Below are positions 1-5,414 of a stretch of DNA of 5,437 nt, piece by piece. The position numbers and the translations under genes were made by a program. Each line of letters opens with the position of its first letter. Within the stretch, counting starts at the first letter, position 1. This stretch comes from Desulfobacterales bacterium S5133MH16. GTDB lineage: Bacteria > Desulfobacterota > Desulfobacteria > Desulfobacterales > UBA11574. The notes below the pieces were generated by a model. It saw only the letters and a list, made by a program, of their open reading frames with translations. It was not told where the DNA came from and made no database searches. The DNA is taken from NCBI GenBank assembly GCA_001751005.1, contig MAXL01000427.1:1-5437 (forward strand), given 5' to 3'.

Positions 1-77
1 AAAAAATGTAATGCAAAGTACTTGGTGGGTTTTGTTGGTTGAAATTGGAATGTGAGAGCAATTTAGATCATTGGCGG

Positions 78-482
78 TCATTCTTTAACCCAATTCTCCA
101 CCTTCAACCCCTCAACCCGTCCAAACTCTCTCTCATTATTGGTAACCAATGTCCAGCCAAGGCTCAACGCATGTGCTGCAATTAGCAAATCATTACCGCC
201 AATCATCTCTCCCCTTTTTTCAAGACTGGAACGAACATCCCCATAGCATATGGCCGCTTGTTTATCGAATGGGCGGATCTCAATCAGTTCACCTAAAGCA
301 TTTAACCTTGCCAAATTCGCTTCTACGTGTTGACTTTTTTTTGCACCGTTCATCAACTCCGCAAAGGTGATCGCGGACATGGCAAGCCGGCCGGGCTGCA
401 AAGACTCCAGCCGTTTCAATACACTGGCTGGTTTGCGCTTGATAATATAGATGCAAATGTCGGTATCCAACATGAAGATCAA
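78..482 (-). CDS. vapC: VapC-family PIN-domain ribonuclease toxin
   Basis: This is the toxin of a type II toxin-antitoxin pair. VapC proteins are Mg-dependent endoribonucleases that cleave tRNA or rRNA when freed from their antitoxin; the target here cannot be read from sequence. Numbered from the TTG at 482 (134 aa), the PIN fold shows the N-terminal strand MLDTDICIYIIK with catalytic Asp6, Glu42 in AITFAELMNGA, and Asp98 in GGNDLLIAAHA. The VTNNEREF segment (113-120) sits where many PIN proteins carry a fourth acid; here that place is Asn115/Asn116, a variant I recall as common in this VapC subgroup. I chose TTG 482 because GGAGAGGG lies 7 nt upstream and the TTG overlaps the vapB stop as TTGA. 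The ATG at 473 has the same purine run 16 nt away, too far; the TTG at 506 adds residues foreign to the family. The gene looks intact. Family assignment is firm; the exact start is an inference. Confidence 0.93.
   Translation of the reverse strand: MIFMLDTDICIYIIKRKPASVLKRLESLQPGRLAMSAITFAELMNGAKKSQHVEANLARLNALGELIEIRPFDKQAAICYGDVRSSLEKRGEMIGGNDLLIAAHALSLGWTLVTNNEREFGRVEGLKVENWVKE
479..482 (-). promoter_or_regulatory. TTGA stop/start overlap coupling vapB to vapC
   Basis: On the minus strand the four bases TTGA contain the TTG start proposed for vapC (482-480) and the TGA stop of vapB (481-479). GGAGAGGG lies inside the vapB end, 7 nt before the TTG. This arrangement normally means the toxin is translated by ribosomes finishing the antitoxin, and the weak TTG start would keep toxin below antitoxin. 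The geometry is seen directly; the coupling is inferred. Confidence 0.7.
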
Positions 483-709
483 AACGGTTCCCTCTCCTGC
501 ACGCAAGGCTGATTGCGTCCGTTTTCCATAAAATCGTCCGACAATTCGGATAACAACTCGAATACCCGAGCTAAATTCCGAGGTTTTTTCCTTAGAACAA
601 TTTCATCACCCCTGCGGAAAATCTCCACCTCAGGCACATCGAACTGAAACTCTTTGGGCAGGCGTACAGCCTGAGAATTGCCGCTCTTAAATATTTTTGC
701 GGTATTCAT
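479..709 (-). CDS. vapB: VapB-family AbrB-fold antitoxin
   Basis: This 76-aa protein is the antitoxin partner of the adjacent PIN toxin. Residues 1-43 form a SpoVT/AbrB-type swapped-hairpin DNA-binding domain, seen in AKIFKSGNSQAVRLPKEF followed by VEIFRRGDEIVLRKK. Residues 44-76 form a helix plus an extended tail, with the NQPxxQERE signature at 66-73 that in VagC/VapB-type antitoxins lies along the toxin active site. The ATG at 709 has AAGGAG about 6 nt upstream. An in-frame TTG at 724 would precede that ribosome-binding site and is rejected. The stop overlaps the vapC start by four bases. The protein probably represses its own promoter as a dimer or as the VapBC complex, since a large palindrome covers the -10 region. 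It is sometimes labelled VagC or MazE-like; the PIN partner favours VapB. Confidence 0.93.
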   Translation of the reverse strand: MNTAKIFKSGNSQAVRLPKEFQFDVPEVEIFRRGDEIVLRKKPRNLARVFELLSELSDDFMENGRNQPCVQEREPF

Positions 710-724
710 GTTAGCTCCTTTCAA

Positions 725-753
725 AAATGTCTATACATTATGTATATACATTT
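725..753. promoter_or_regulatory. Palindromic operator of vapBC
   Basis: This is a 29-bp inverted repeat centred on T739. The 14-base arms pair at every position except 731/747. It can also be read as two adjacent 12-bp palindromes separated by one base: ATGTATATACAT (740-751, perfect) and ATGTCTATACAT (727-738, one mismatched pair). It covers the predicted -10 box and start-point region and ends about 15 bp before the vapB start codon. Autoregulated vapBC operons typically carry such TATAC/GTATA palindromes bound by the antitoxin's AbrB domain. The symmetry is seen in the sequence; binding by VapB is inferred. Confidence 0.85.
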
Positions 754-769
754 CGCCCCAACATGTCAA
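741..769 (-). promoter_or_regulatory. Sigma70-type promoter of vapBC
   Basis: Reading the minus strand, a consensus -35 box TTGACA (769-764) is followed after 17 bp by TATACA (746-741) as the -10 box. Transcription would start near 735, giving a leader of about 25 nt with AAGGAG just before the ATG at 709. The -10 lies inside the operator palindrome, so a bound repressor would block polymerase. The promoter sits in the gap after alaS, which implies that vapBC is transcribed independently of the operon upstream. Confidence 0.75.
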
Positions 770-802
770 CCCCACATTAACTGGGCACATTCAAGGGCTC
801 AC

Positions 803-3433
803 TCAAAAATAATTTTTTACCACCTCATAAACCTTTTCGAGAGCCTGATCCAGATTTTCCGGCCGGGTTCCGCCGGCCTGTGCCATATCCGGCCTGCCCC
901 CGCCGCCGCCGCCCACAACGGATGCGACCTCCTTAACAATTTTCCCGGCATGAAATCGGTCAGTTAAATCTTTTGTAACCACAACGATCAAAAGCGCCTT
1001 GGAATCGACCGAGCTGCCAAGGACAACGATGCCCGTTTTTATCTTTTCTTTAAACCTGTCGGCCAGATCTCTCAGCTCAGCCGGCTTGCCAACCGTGACC
1101 TTTTTAGCCAGCACCTTTATATCGTTGACGGATTTAATATCTTCCTCGATCCAGTCTGCCGACCGCATCGCAATCTTTGCTTTTAATTGTTCCACCTCTT
1201 TTTCCAGCGACTTCTGAACAGACAACATTTTCTTGATTCTCTCGGGAACAGCTTCAGGATTTTCTTTGAGCAACCTGGCGGAGTCATGTATGATCTTTGA
1301 GTCTTTTTGAACATATTCGACTGCGGCCGCACCTGTCAGCGCCTCAATACGCCGTATCCCCGAAGCCACACTCGATTCCCCGGTAATTTTGAAAAAACCG
1401 ATGTTGCCGGTCACATCCGTATGTGTCCCCCCGCAAAGCTCCTTGCTGATATCGCTTATGGAAACAACCCTGACACGGTCACCGTACTTTTCTTCAAAGA
1501 GCGCTGTGGCGTCTGTTTTGAACGCTTCTTCCGCATCCATCTCAACAATGCGAACAGGTATATTCTCACGGATCTTTTCGTTCACCAGAGTTTCAATTCT
1601 ATCCAGAGTTTCCGGATCGGTTTGGGAAAAATGGGTAAAATCAAAACGGAGTCTGTCCGGCGCCACCAGGGAACCGGCCTGTTTGACGTGATCGCCCAGT
1701 ATTTTTCGCAGGGCAAAATGAAGGATATGCGTGGCCGTGTGATTGCATTTTGTCGCATCACGCCGAGACTTATCAACGGCAAGGGTTACGGTCTCTCCTT
1801 TTTCAACACTTCCTGAAACGATGTTACCCCTGTGGATAATAAGCCCCGTGGGATCCTTTATGGTGTCCGAGATTTCCATGTCAAGATCATCACCGGTAAT
1901 CTTTCCGGTATCCCCTGCCTGCCCACCGGCTTCACCGTAAAACGGCGTGATTTCCGCCACCACCTCAACCATTTGACCTCTGGACGCCCCCTGAGTCTCC
2001 CGGCCGTCCTCTACCAGTAAAAGCACTTTCGACTCGCAGGATATCTTATCGTAACCCACAAACTCCGGCATTATGCCTGCAGCCGAAAGGTTTTTATAAG
2101 CATTGCTGATTTCAGCAAATGCGGCCACGGATCTCGACCGTTCACGCTGCGCTGCCATATATCGGTCAAATCCTTCCATATCAAGCGACAATTCTTCATC
2201 TCTGACCACATCTTGGACAATATCGACGGGAAATCCAAAGGTGTCATAGAGCTTAAATATTAAATCGCCCGACACTCGGGTTTGGCCTTTGGCCTTTAGA
2301 TCGGCAAGACCGTCGTTTAAAATCTTAAGCCCATGATCCAGTGTTTCTGAAAACCGAATTTCTTCGTTTTTAATAATATTAGTGATAAACGCCGCGGCCT
2401 CGGAAAGATCGGGATATTCGGGTTTCATGATATCAAAAACAACACGGGCGGTTTCATGAAGAAAGGGTCGCGTCAGGCCGATATTGCGCCCGTATCGGAT
2501 CGCTCTTCGCATAATACGGCGCAGCACATATCCTCTGCCTTCATTGGAAGGAAGGACCCCGTCGCCAATTAAAAATGCTGCGGCCCTGCTGTGATCGGCA
2601 ATGACTTTCATGGCCACATCCGCTTCACGGGACTCTCCGATCCGCTTTTCAGAAAGATCCTCCACCTTGTTCATGACCGGCAGAATCAGATCGATATCAT
2701 AATTTGTAGGCACATCCTGTATTATGGAAATCAGCCTTTCCAACCCAAGCCCGGTATCAATGCTCGGTTTTGGAAGGGGTATCAGCTTGCCGGAAACATC
2801 CCGGTCGAACTGCATGAAAACCAGATTCCATATCTCCAGGAAACGATCACAATTACATCCCACCTTGCAATCCGGCTTGCCGCAGCCGAATTCTTCTCCC
2901 CGGTCGATATGTATTTCACTGCAGGGACCGCACGGACCCGTATCCCCCATGGCCCAGAAATTGTCCTCTTCACCGAACCGTAAAATCCGGTTTTCCGGCA
3001 CACCGATATTTTTGTGCCAGAGTTCATGGGCTTCATCGTCATCAAGATAAATCGAAACCCATAGTTTGTCTTCCGGCAGTCCATACCCGTCGGTCAACAG
3101 ATCCCAGCCGAAATCTATGGCTTTTTCCTTGAAATAATCCCCGAATGAAAAGTTCCCCAGCATCTCAAAAAATGTATGATGCCTTGCGGTATATCCGACA
3201 TTTTCCAGATCGTTATGCTTTCCTCCGGCCCGCACGCATTTCTGGGAGGTTGCCGCCCTTACATAGCCTCTTTTTTCCTCGCCGAGAAAAGCGCGCTTAA
3301 ACTGGACCATGCCTGCATTGACAAATAGCAGAGTAGGGTCGTCAGAAGGAACAAGAGATGAGCTTCTTACGATCTGGTGATTATGTTTTTCAAAATAATC
3401 AAGAAATTTCCTGCGTATTTCGTTTCCTGTCAT
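803..3433 (-). CDS. alaS: Alanine--tRNA ligase
   Basis: Cytoplasmic AlaRS charges tRNA-Ala with alanine and hydrolyses mischarged Ser- and Gly-tRNA-Ala. At 876 aa it is full length (E. coli also has 876). The class II catalytic core fills residues 1 to about 240: FVNAGMVQFK at 37-46, the motif 2 region 59-101, motif 3 TGLGLERL at 227-234, and a cysteine cluster at 184, 189, 193 and 195 before CDRFLEIWNLVF, typical of many bacterial AlaRS. A helical tRNA-recognition region follows to about 460. The editing domain carries the metal-binding HTATH (His565, His569) and CGGTH (Cys667, His671), so proofreading looks intact. A coiled coil lies at about 725-760. The C-terminal DHHA1/C-Ala domain has the Gly-rich GGGGGGRPDMAQAGG at 841-855. 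The ATG at 3433 has GGAG 7 nt upstream and lies 13 bp after the recA stop, indicating an operon. No hairpin terminator is visible after the stop. Confidence 0.98.
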   Translation of the reverse strand: MTGNEIRRKFLDYFEKHNHQIVRSSSLVPSDDPTLLFVNAGMVQFKRAFLGEEKRGYVRAATSQKCVRAGGKHNDLENVGYTARHHTFFEMLGNFSFGDYFKEKAIDFGWDLLTDGYGLPEDKLWVSIYLDDDEAHELWHKNIGVPENRILRFGEEDNFWAMGDTGPCGPCSEIHIDRGEEFGCGKPDCKVGCNCDRFLEIWNLVFMQFDRDVSGKLIPLPKPSIDTGLGLERLISIIQDVPTNYDIDLILPVMNKVEDLSEKRIGESREADVAMKVIADHSRAAAFLIGDGVLPSNEGRGYVLRRIMRRAIRYGRNIGLTRPFLHETARVVFDIMKPEYPDLSEAAAFITNIIKNEEIRFSETLDHGLKILNDGLADLKAKGQTRVSGDLIFKLYDTFGFPVDIVQDVVRDEELSLDMEGFDRYMAAQRERSRSVAAFAEISNAYKNLSAAGIMPEFVGYDKISCESKVLLLVEDGRETQGASRGQMVEVVAEITPFYGEAGGQAGDTGKITGDDLDMEISDTIKDPTGLIIHRGNIVSGSVEKGETVTLAVDKSRRDATKCNHTATHILHFALRKILGDHVKQAGSLVAPDRLRFDFTHFSQTDPETLDRIETLVNEKIRENIPVRIVEMDAEEAFKTDATALFEEKYGDRVRVVSISDISKELCGGTHTDVTGNIGFFKITGESSVASGIRRIEALTGAAAVEYVQKDSKIIHDSARLLKENPEAVPERIKKMLSVQKSLEKEVEQLKAKIAMRSADWIEEDIKSVNDIKVLAKKVTVGKPAELRDLADRFKEKIKTGIVVLGSSVDSKALLIVVVTKDLTDRFHAGKIVKEVASVVGGGGGGRPDMAQAGGTRPENLDQALEKVYEVVKNYF

Positions 3434-3446
3434 AAATCACTCCATG

Positions 3447-4496
3447 TTAGGCTTTGAGGTTTTCTAATGATGAATCATCCCGAGCCTCTTCGTGCTTATT
3501 TGTTGAAAGACCCAAAGCCTCCTTGACTTTTATTAATGCTGAATTGTAAATATCCGGATTATTTTCTAAAAAAATTTTTACGTTTTGGCGTCCCTGTCCG
3601 ATCCTCTCCCCGTCATATGAATACCAGGAACCGCTTTTATCGATGACTCCGGCGGCCACGCCGGTATCGATAAGATCTCCGGCTTGTGATATACCTTGAC
3701 TGTATATGATGTCGAATTCAGCATCCGTAAACGGCGGAGCCATCTTGTTTTTAACAACGCGCACTCTGGTCCGGTTCCCTACAACTTCCTGCCCATCCTT
3801 GATCGCTCCGATCCGCCGGATATCGAGCCTGACTGACGAATAGAATTTCAGTGCATTTCCTCCGGTTGTGGTTTCAGGGTTGCCGAATACCACACCGATT
3901 TTCATACGGATCTGGTTAATGAAAATAACCGAAGTCATTGTTTTGCTGATGGTGCCGGTCAGCTTTCTCAGTGCCTGGGACATGAGCCTGGCCTGAAGCC
4001 CCATGTGGGAATCTCCCATCTCTCCTTCTATTTCCGCCCTTGGAACCAATGCGGCAACCGAGTCTATCACAACAATATCTATTGCACCGCTTCTGACCAG
4101 CATATCCGTAATTTCGAGAGCCTGTTCCCCGGTATCGGGCTGGGCCACCAGAAGTTCGTCACAATCCACACCGAGTTTCTTGGCATACGAAATATCCAGG
4201 GCATGCTCTGCATCAACAAATGCCACAATGCCCCCCTGTTTCTGGGCCTCGGAAACCGCGTGAAGTGCAAGGGTGGTTTTCCCGGACGCTTCCGGACCGA
4301 AAATCTCAATAACCCTTCCTCTGGGGAGTCCCCCAACACCCAGTGCTTTATCCAGAGCAAGGGAGCCGGTTGATATCACCGGCACATCGACAATAGGACT
4401 GCCCCCCAGCTTCATAATAGCTCCCTTGCCGAACTGTCGTTCTATCTGCACCATGGCGGTTTCCACCGCCTTTTCCTTGTCCGGAGATATGCTCAT
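3447..4496 (-). CDS. recA: Recombinase A
   Basis: RecA is the DNA-dependent ATPase that forms filaments on single-stranded DNA, drives strand exchange and triggers LexA self-cleavage. The 349-aa product has the usual length. Visible features are the N-terminal helix and RQFGKGAIMKLG at 20-31, Walker A GPEASGKTT at 67-75 (Lys73), catalytic Glu97 in FVDAEHA, Walker B IVVIDS at 141-146 (Asp145), loop L1 around EGEMGDSHMG (157-166), and loop L2 with Gln195, Phe204 and NPETTTGGNALKF. All key residues match E. coli RecA shifted by one. The tail after 331 is short and moderately acidic. The ATG at 4496 is chosen because AAGGAGG stands 5 nt upstream; the upstream ATG 4520 and TTG 4541 lack a good site and would add non-family residues. 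The gene begins 34 bp after thpR, and its stop is 13 bp before alaS. No recX follows. Confidence 0.98.
   Translation of the reverse strand: MSISPDKEKAVETAMVQIERQFGKGAIMKLGGSPIVDVPVISTGSLALDKALGVGGLPRGRVIEIFGPEASGKTTLALHAVSEAQKQGGIVAFVDAEHALDISYAKKLGVDCDELLVAQPDTGEQALEITDMLVRSGAIDIVVIDSVAALVPRAEIEGEMGDSHMGLQARLMSQALRKLTGTISKTMTSVIFINQIRMKIGVVFGNPETTTGGNALKFYSSVRLDIRRIGAIKDGQEVVGNRTRVRVVKNKMAPPFTDAEFDIIYSQGISQAGDLIDTGVAAGVIDKSGSWYSYDGERIGQGRQNVKIFLENNPDIYNSALIKVKEALGLSTNKHEEARDDSSLENLKA
4455..4470 (-). other. GNRA-capped hairpin in the 5' end of recA mRNA
   Basis: In the mRNA sense, GGCGGT and ACCGCC form a perfect 6-bp, five-of-six G:C stem closed by GGAA, a GNRA-class tetraloop. It spans the end of codon 9 to codon 14 (K-A-V-E-T-A) and starts 26 nt after the A of the start codon. 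Four A residues precede it. On the plus strand the same stem is followed by TTTT, which superficially resembles an antisense terminator. Pairing is seen in the sequence; any effect on recA translation or mRNA stability is speculation. Confidence 0.45.
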
Positions 4497-4525
4497 GATA
4501 TCCTCCTTATCAGTGATCATTTCCC

Positions 4526-4554
4526 AATCTTCAATCTTCAATCAATAATTGATT
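4526..4554. repeat. AATCTTC heptads and AATCAAT palindrome at the thpR/recA junction
   Basis: On the plus strand AATCTTC occurs twice in tandem (4526-4532 and 4533-4539), followed at once by a perfect 15-bp palindrome with arms AATCAAT/ATTGATT around A4547. The repeat supplies the last codons of thpR (NQLLIED), its stop, and the start of the recA leader. A 13-bp match, AATCTTCAATCAA at 4533-4545, recurs in the upstream intergenic DNA at 5287-5299. This suggests that both places carry related repeat material. Confidence 0.6.
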
Positions 4555-5106
4555 CACCAGTTTCGTATAAACAGCCCCTTTGGGCTTGAGTTCACTTTTA
4601 TACAAAATGATCCTTTTGGCAAAAAAATGTTCGGATTCAAACTGAGTAAATTCTTTCAATACATCATTTAATCTTTTTGGATCGATTTTAGCCTTTATTC
4701 TTCCCAGGGTAAGATGACCTCTGAAGGGCCTCTTTTCTTTGGGGAAACCGATTGCCTCTAATTTTTCATCCAGTGTTTTTTGCAGTGCGGTGAGCAGGTC
4801 GAGCTGCTTTGAAATACCCAACCATAACACACGGGGCCGTTTTATACCCGGAAAAACACCGATTCCTTTTACCGCAAGCGATATGGGAGGATAGCCCGTA
4901 ACCGATTCAGAAACAGCCCTTGCCACTTTTTCCGTATCCGCTTCTTTGATGTCGCCTAAAAATTTTAAGGTAAGATGAATGTTTTCCGGACGGACCCATC
5001 GGATCTTAAGCCCATACGATTTTATTTCTTCCTGAACCTTTCTGATAGTGTAAATTATTTTTTCCGGCAGCTCAATAGCTATAAACGTCCGTATGGTGTT
5101 TGACAT
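4531..5106 (-). CDS. thpR: RNA 2',3'-cyclic phosphodiesterase (2H family)
   Basis: ThpR (formerly LigT) opens 2',3'-cyclic phosphates at RNA 3' ends to 2'-phosphates and has reversible 2'-5' ligase activity in vitro; it is cytoplasmic. The 191-aa protein starts with the family's TFIAIELP strand. It carries both catalytic HxTx motifs, HLTL at 44-47 (VRPENIHLTLKFLGD) and HLTL at 131-134 (RPFRGHLTLGRIK), which define the 2H phosphoesterase superfamily. Length is normal for the family. The ATG at 5106 is fixed by an in-frame stop at 5127-5125 with no other start codon between. No Shine-Dalgarno is evident, because the leader is occupied by a heptamer repeat array ending about 15 bp upstream. The C-terminal residues NQLLIED lie in AT-rich repeat DNA and may be a recent extension. 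It is the first gene of the probable thpR-recA-alaS operon. In vivo substrates are not known from sequence. Confidence 0.95.
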   Translation of the reverse strand: MSNTIRTFIAIELPEKIIYTIRKVQEEIKSYGLKIRWVRPENIHLTLKFLGDIKEADTEKVARAVSESVTGYPPISLAVKGIGVFPGIKRPRVLWLGISKQLDLLTALQKTLDEKLEAIGFPKEKRPFRGHLTLGRIKAKIDPKRLNDVLKEFTQFESEHFFAKRIILYKSELKPKGAVYTKLVNQLLIED

Positions 5107-5121
5107 GGGTAGCCGTTCACG

Positions 5122-5150
5122 GGTTCAGGGTTCAAAGGTTCAGGGTTCAG
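5122..5150. repeat. GGTTCAG heptamer array, copy 1
   Basis: Four 7-bp units occur: GGTTCAG (5122), GGTTCAA (5129), an extra A at 5136, then GGTTCAG (5137) and GGTTCAG (5144). A 23-bp stretch (5125-5147) is repeated exactly at 5243-5265. On the mRNA sense of thpR the array reads as CTGAACC units in the leader, ending about 15 bp before the start codon. Confidence 0.85.
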
Positions 5151-5166
5151 AAAATAATGGTTAATA

Positions 5167-5200
5167 ATCACGCGCAGCGCAGGTGCTCACGCCGCGTGAT
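5167..5200. repeat. Inverted repeat ATCACGCG/CGCGTGAT
   Basis: Perfect 8-bp arms (5167-5174 and 5193-5200) flank an 18-nt GC-rich loop. It is a GC-rich island within otherwise AT-rich DNA. The octamer ATGGTTAA occurs just before the left arm (5157-5164) and again across the right arm's end (5199-5206). It has no U-run directly after it on either strand, so it is not a canonical terminator. It could be the core of a small interspersed palindromic repeat. Confidence 0.6.
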
Positions 5201-5202
5201 GG

Positions 5203-5240
5203 TTAACAATTAATAATTAACAATTGATTATTGATTATTA
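5203..5240. repeat. AT-rich direct repeats
   Basis: TTAACAATT occurs at 5203-5211 and 5217-5225, and TTGATTA occurs twice in tandem at 5224-5230 and 5231-5237, again a 7-bp period. AATTAATAATT (5208-5218) is palindromic. The decamer ATTATTGATT (5227-5236) also occurs on the minus strand at the 3' end of thpR, linking this core with the thpR/recA junction. Confidence 0.6.
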
Positions 5241-5268
5241 GATCAGGGTTCAAAGGTTCAGGGTTAAG
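5241..5268. repeat. GGTTCAG heptamer array, copy 2
   Basis: A partial unit GATCAG (5241-5246) is followed by GGTTCAA (5247), an extra A (5254), GGTTCAG (5255) and the decayed unit GGTTAAG (5262). It is in the same orientation as copy 1, 118 bp away, and shares its one-base insertion at the same place. The two arrays therefore derive from one duplicated block rather than independent slippage. Confidence 0.85.
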
Positions 5269-5375
5269 GACAAAGAAGGCATTGAAAATCTTCAATCAAA
5301 TTAAAGTTCGGAAATGAAACTGAAAATCTTTTGCCAAAAAAATACGAAATTCATAACTAAGTACATGTATTCTTA

Positions 5376-5391
5376 AATACGGTACCGTATT
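5376..5391. promoter_or_regulatory. 16-bp perfect palindrome, candidate operator
   Basis: AATACGGTACCGTATT is a perfect, uninterrupted 16-bp palindrome, longer than chance would commonly give in a short intergenic region. Its right end shares T5391 with TATAAT (5391-5396), a consensus plus-strand -10 box. A dimeric repressor bound here would sit in the spacer of a promoter firing to the right, towards a gene outside the window. The regulator family cannot be named from the site. Confidence 0.5.
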
Positions 5392-5396
5392 ATAAT
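5391..5396 (+). promoter_or_regulatory. Candidate -10 box for a rightward promoter
   Basis: TATAAT on the plus strand matches the sigma70 -10 consensus exactly. No good -35 is found at 16-18 bp upstream (the sequence there is near TATTCT), so the promoter would be weak or activator-dependent. Because the local sequence is nearly symmetrical, a TATAAT can also be read on the minus strand at 5394-5389, and direction is not certain. Confidence 0.35.
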
Positions 5397-5414
5397 TGGA
5401 TAATTTATGATCAC

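Noticed and set aside
1..77. Terminator or small gene downstream of vapC
   Set aside because: The minus strand ends in a T-run at 6-1, but no stable stem precedes it within the window, and no open frame with a credible start is present.
755..805. Intrinsic terminator after alaS
   Set aside because: Only a GCCC/GGGC pairing with a very long loop was found and no following U-run, so it is not supported.
895..917. GCC-rich low-complexity tract
   Set aside because: It simply encodes the conserved glycine run before RPDMAQAGG in the C-terminal domain of AlaRS.
1307..1816. 169-codon open frame on the plus strand inside alaS
   Set aside because: It lies wholly antisense to conserved AlaRS editing-domain sequence, resembles no family I recognise and has no evident ribosome-binding site. 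It is a shadow of the alaS reading frame.
4005..4373. Plus-strand open frame of 122 codons inside recA
   Set aside because: It is antisense to the ATPase core of recA. The composition follows from recA codons and there is no recognisable protein.
4497..4541. Extended recA start at TTG 4541 or ATG 4520
   Set aside because: The extra residues are not part of the RecA family, and the AAGGAGG 5 nt before ATG 4496 is a far better initiation site.
5122..5268. CRISPR-like appearance of the repeats
   Set aside because: Units are only 7 bp and contiguous, there are just two blocks, no regular spacers exist and no cas genes are present.
5303..5322. Possible LexA/SOS box (GTTCGGAAATGAAAC) upstream of the recA operon
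   Set aside because: The arms are an imperfect inverted repeat and fit no LexA consensus I can name for this group. No better SOS box was seen in 5107-5437.
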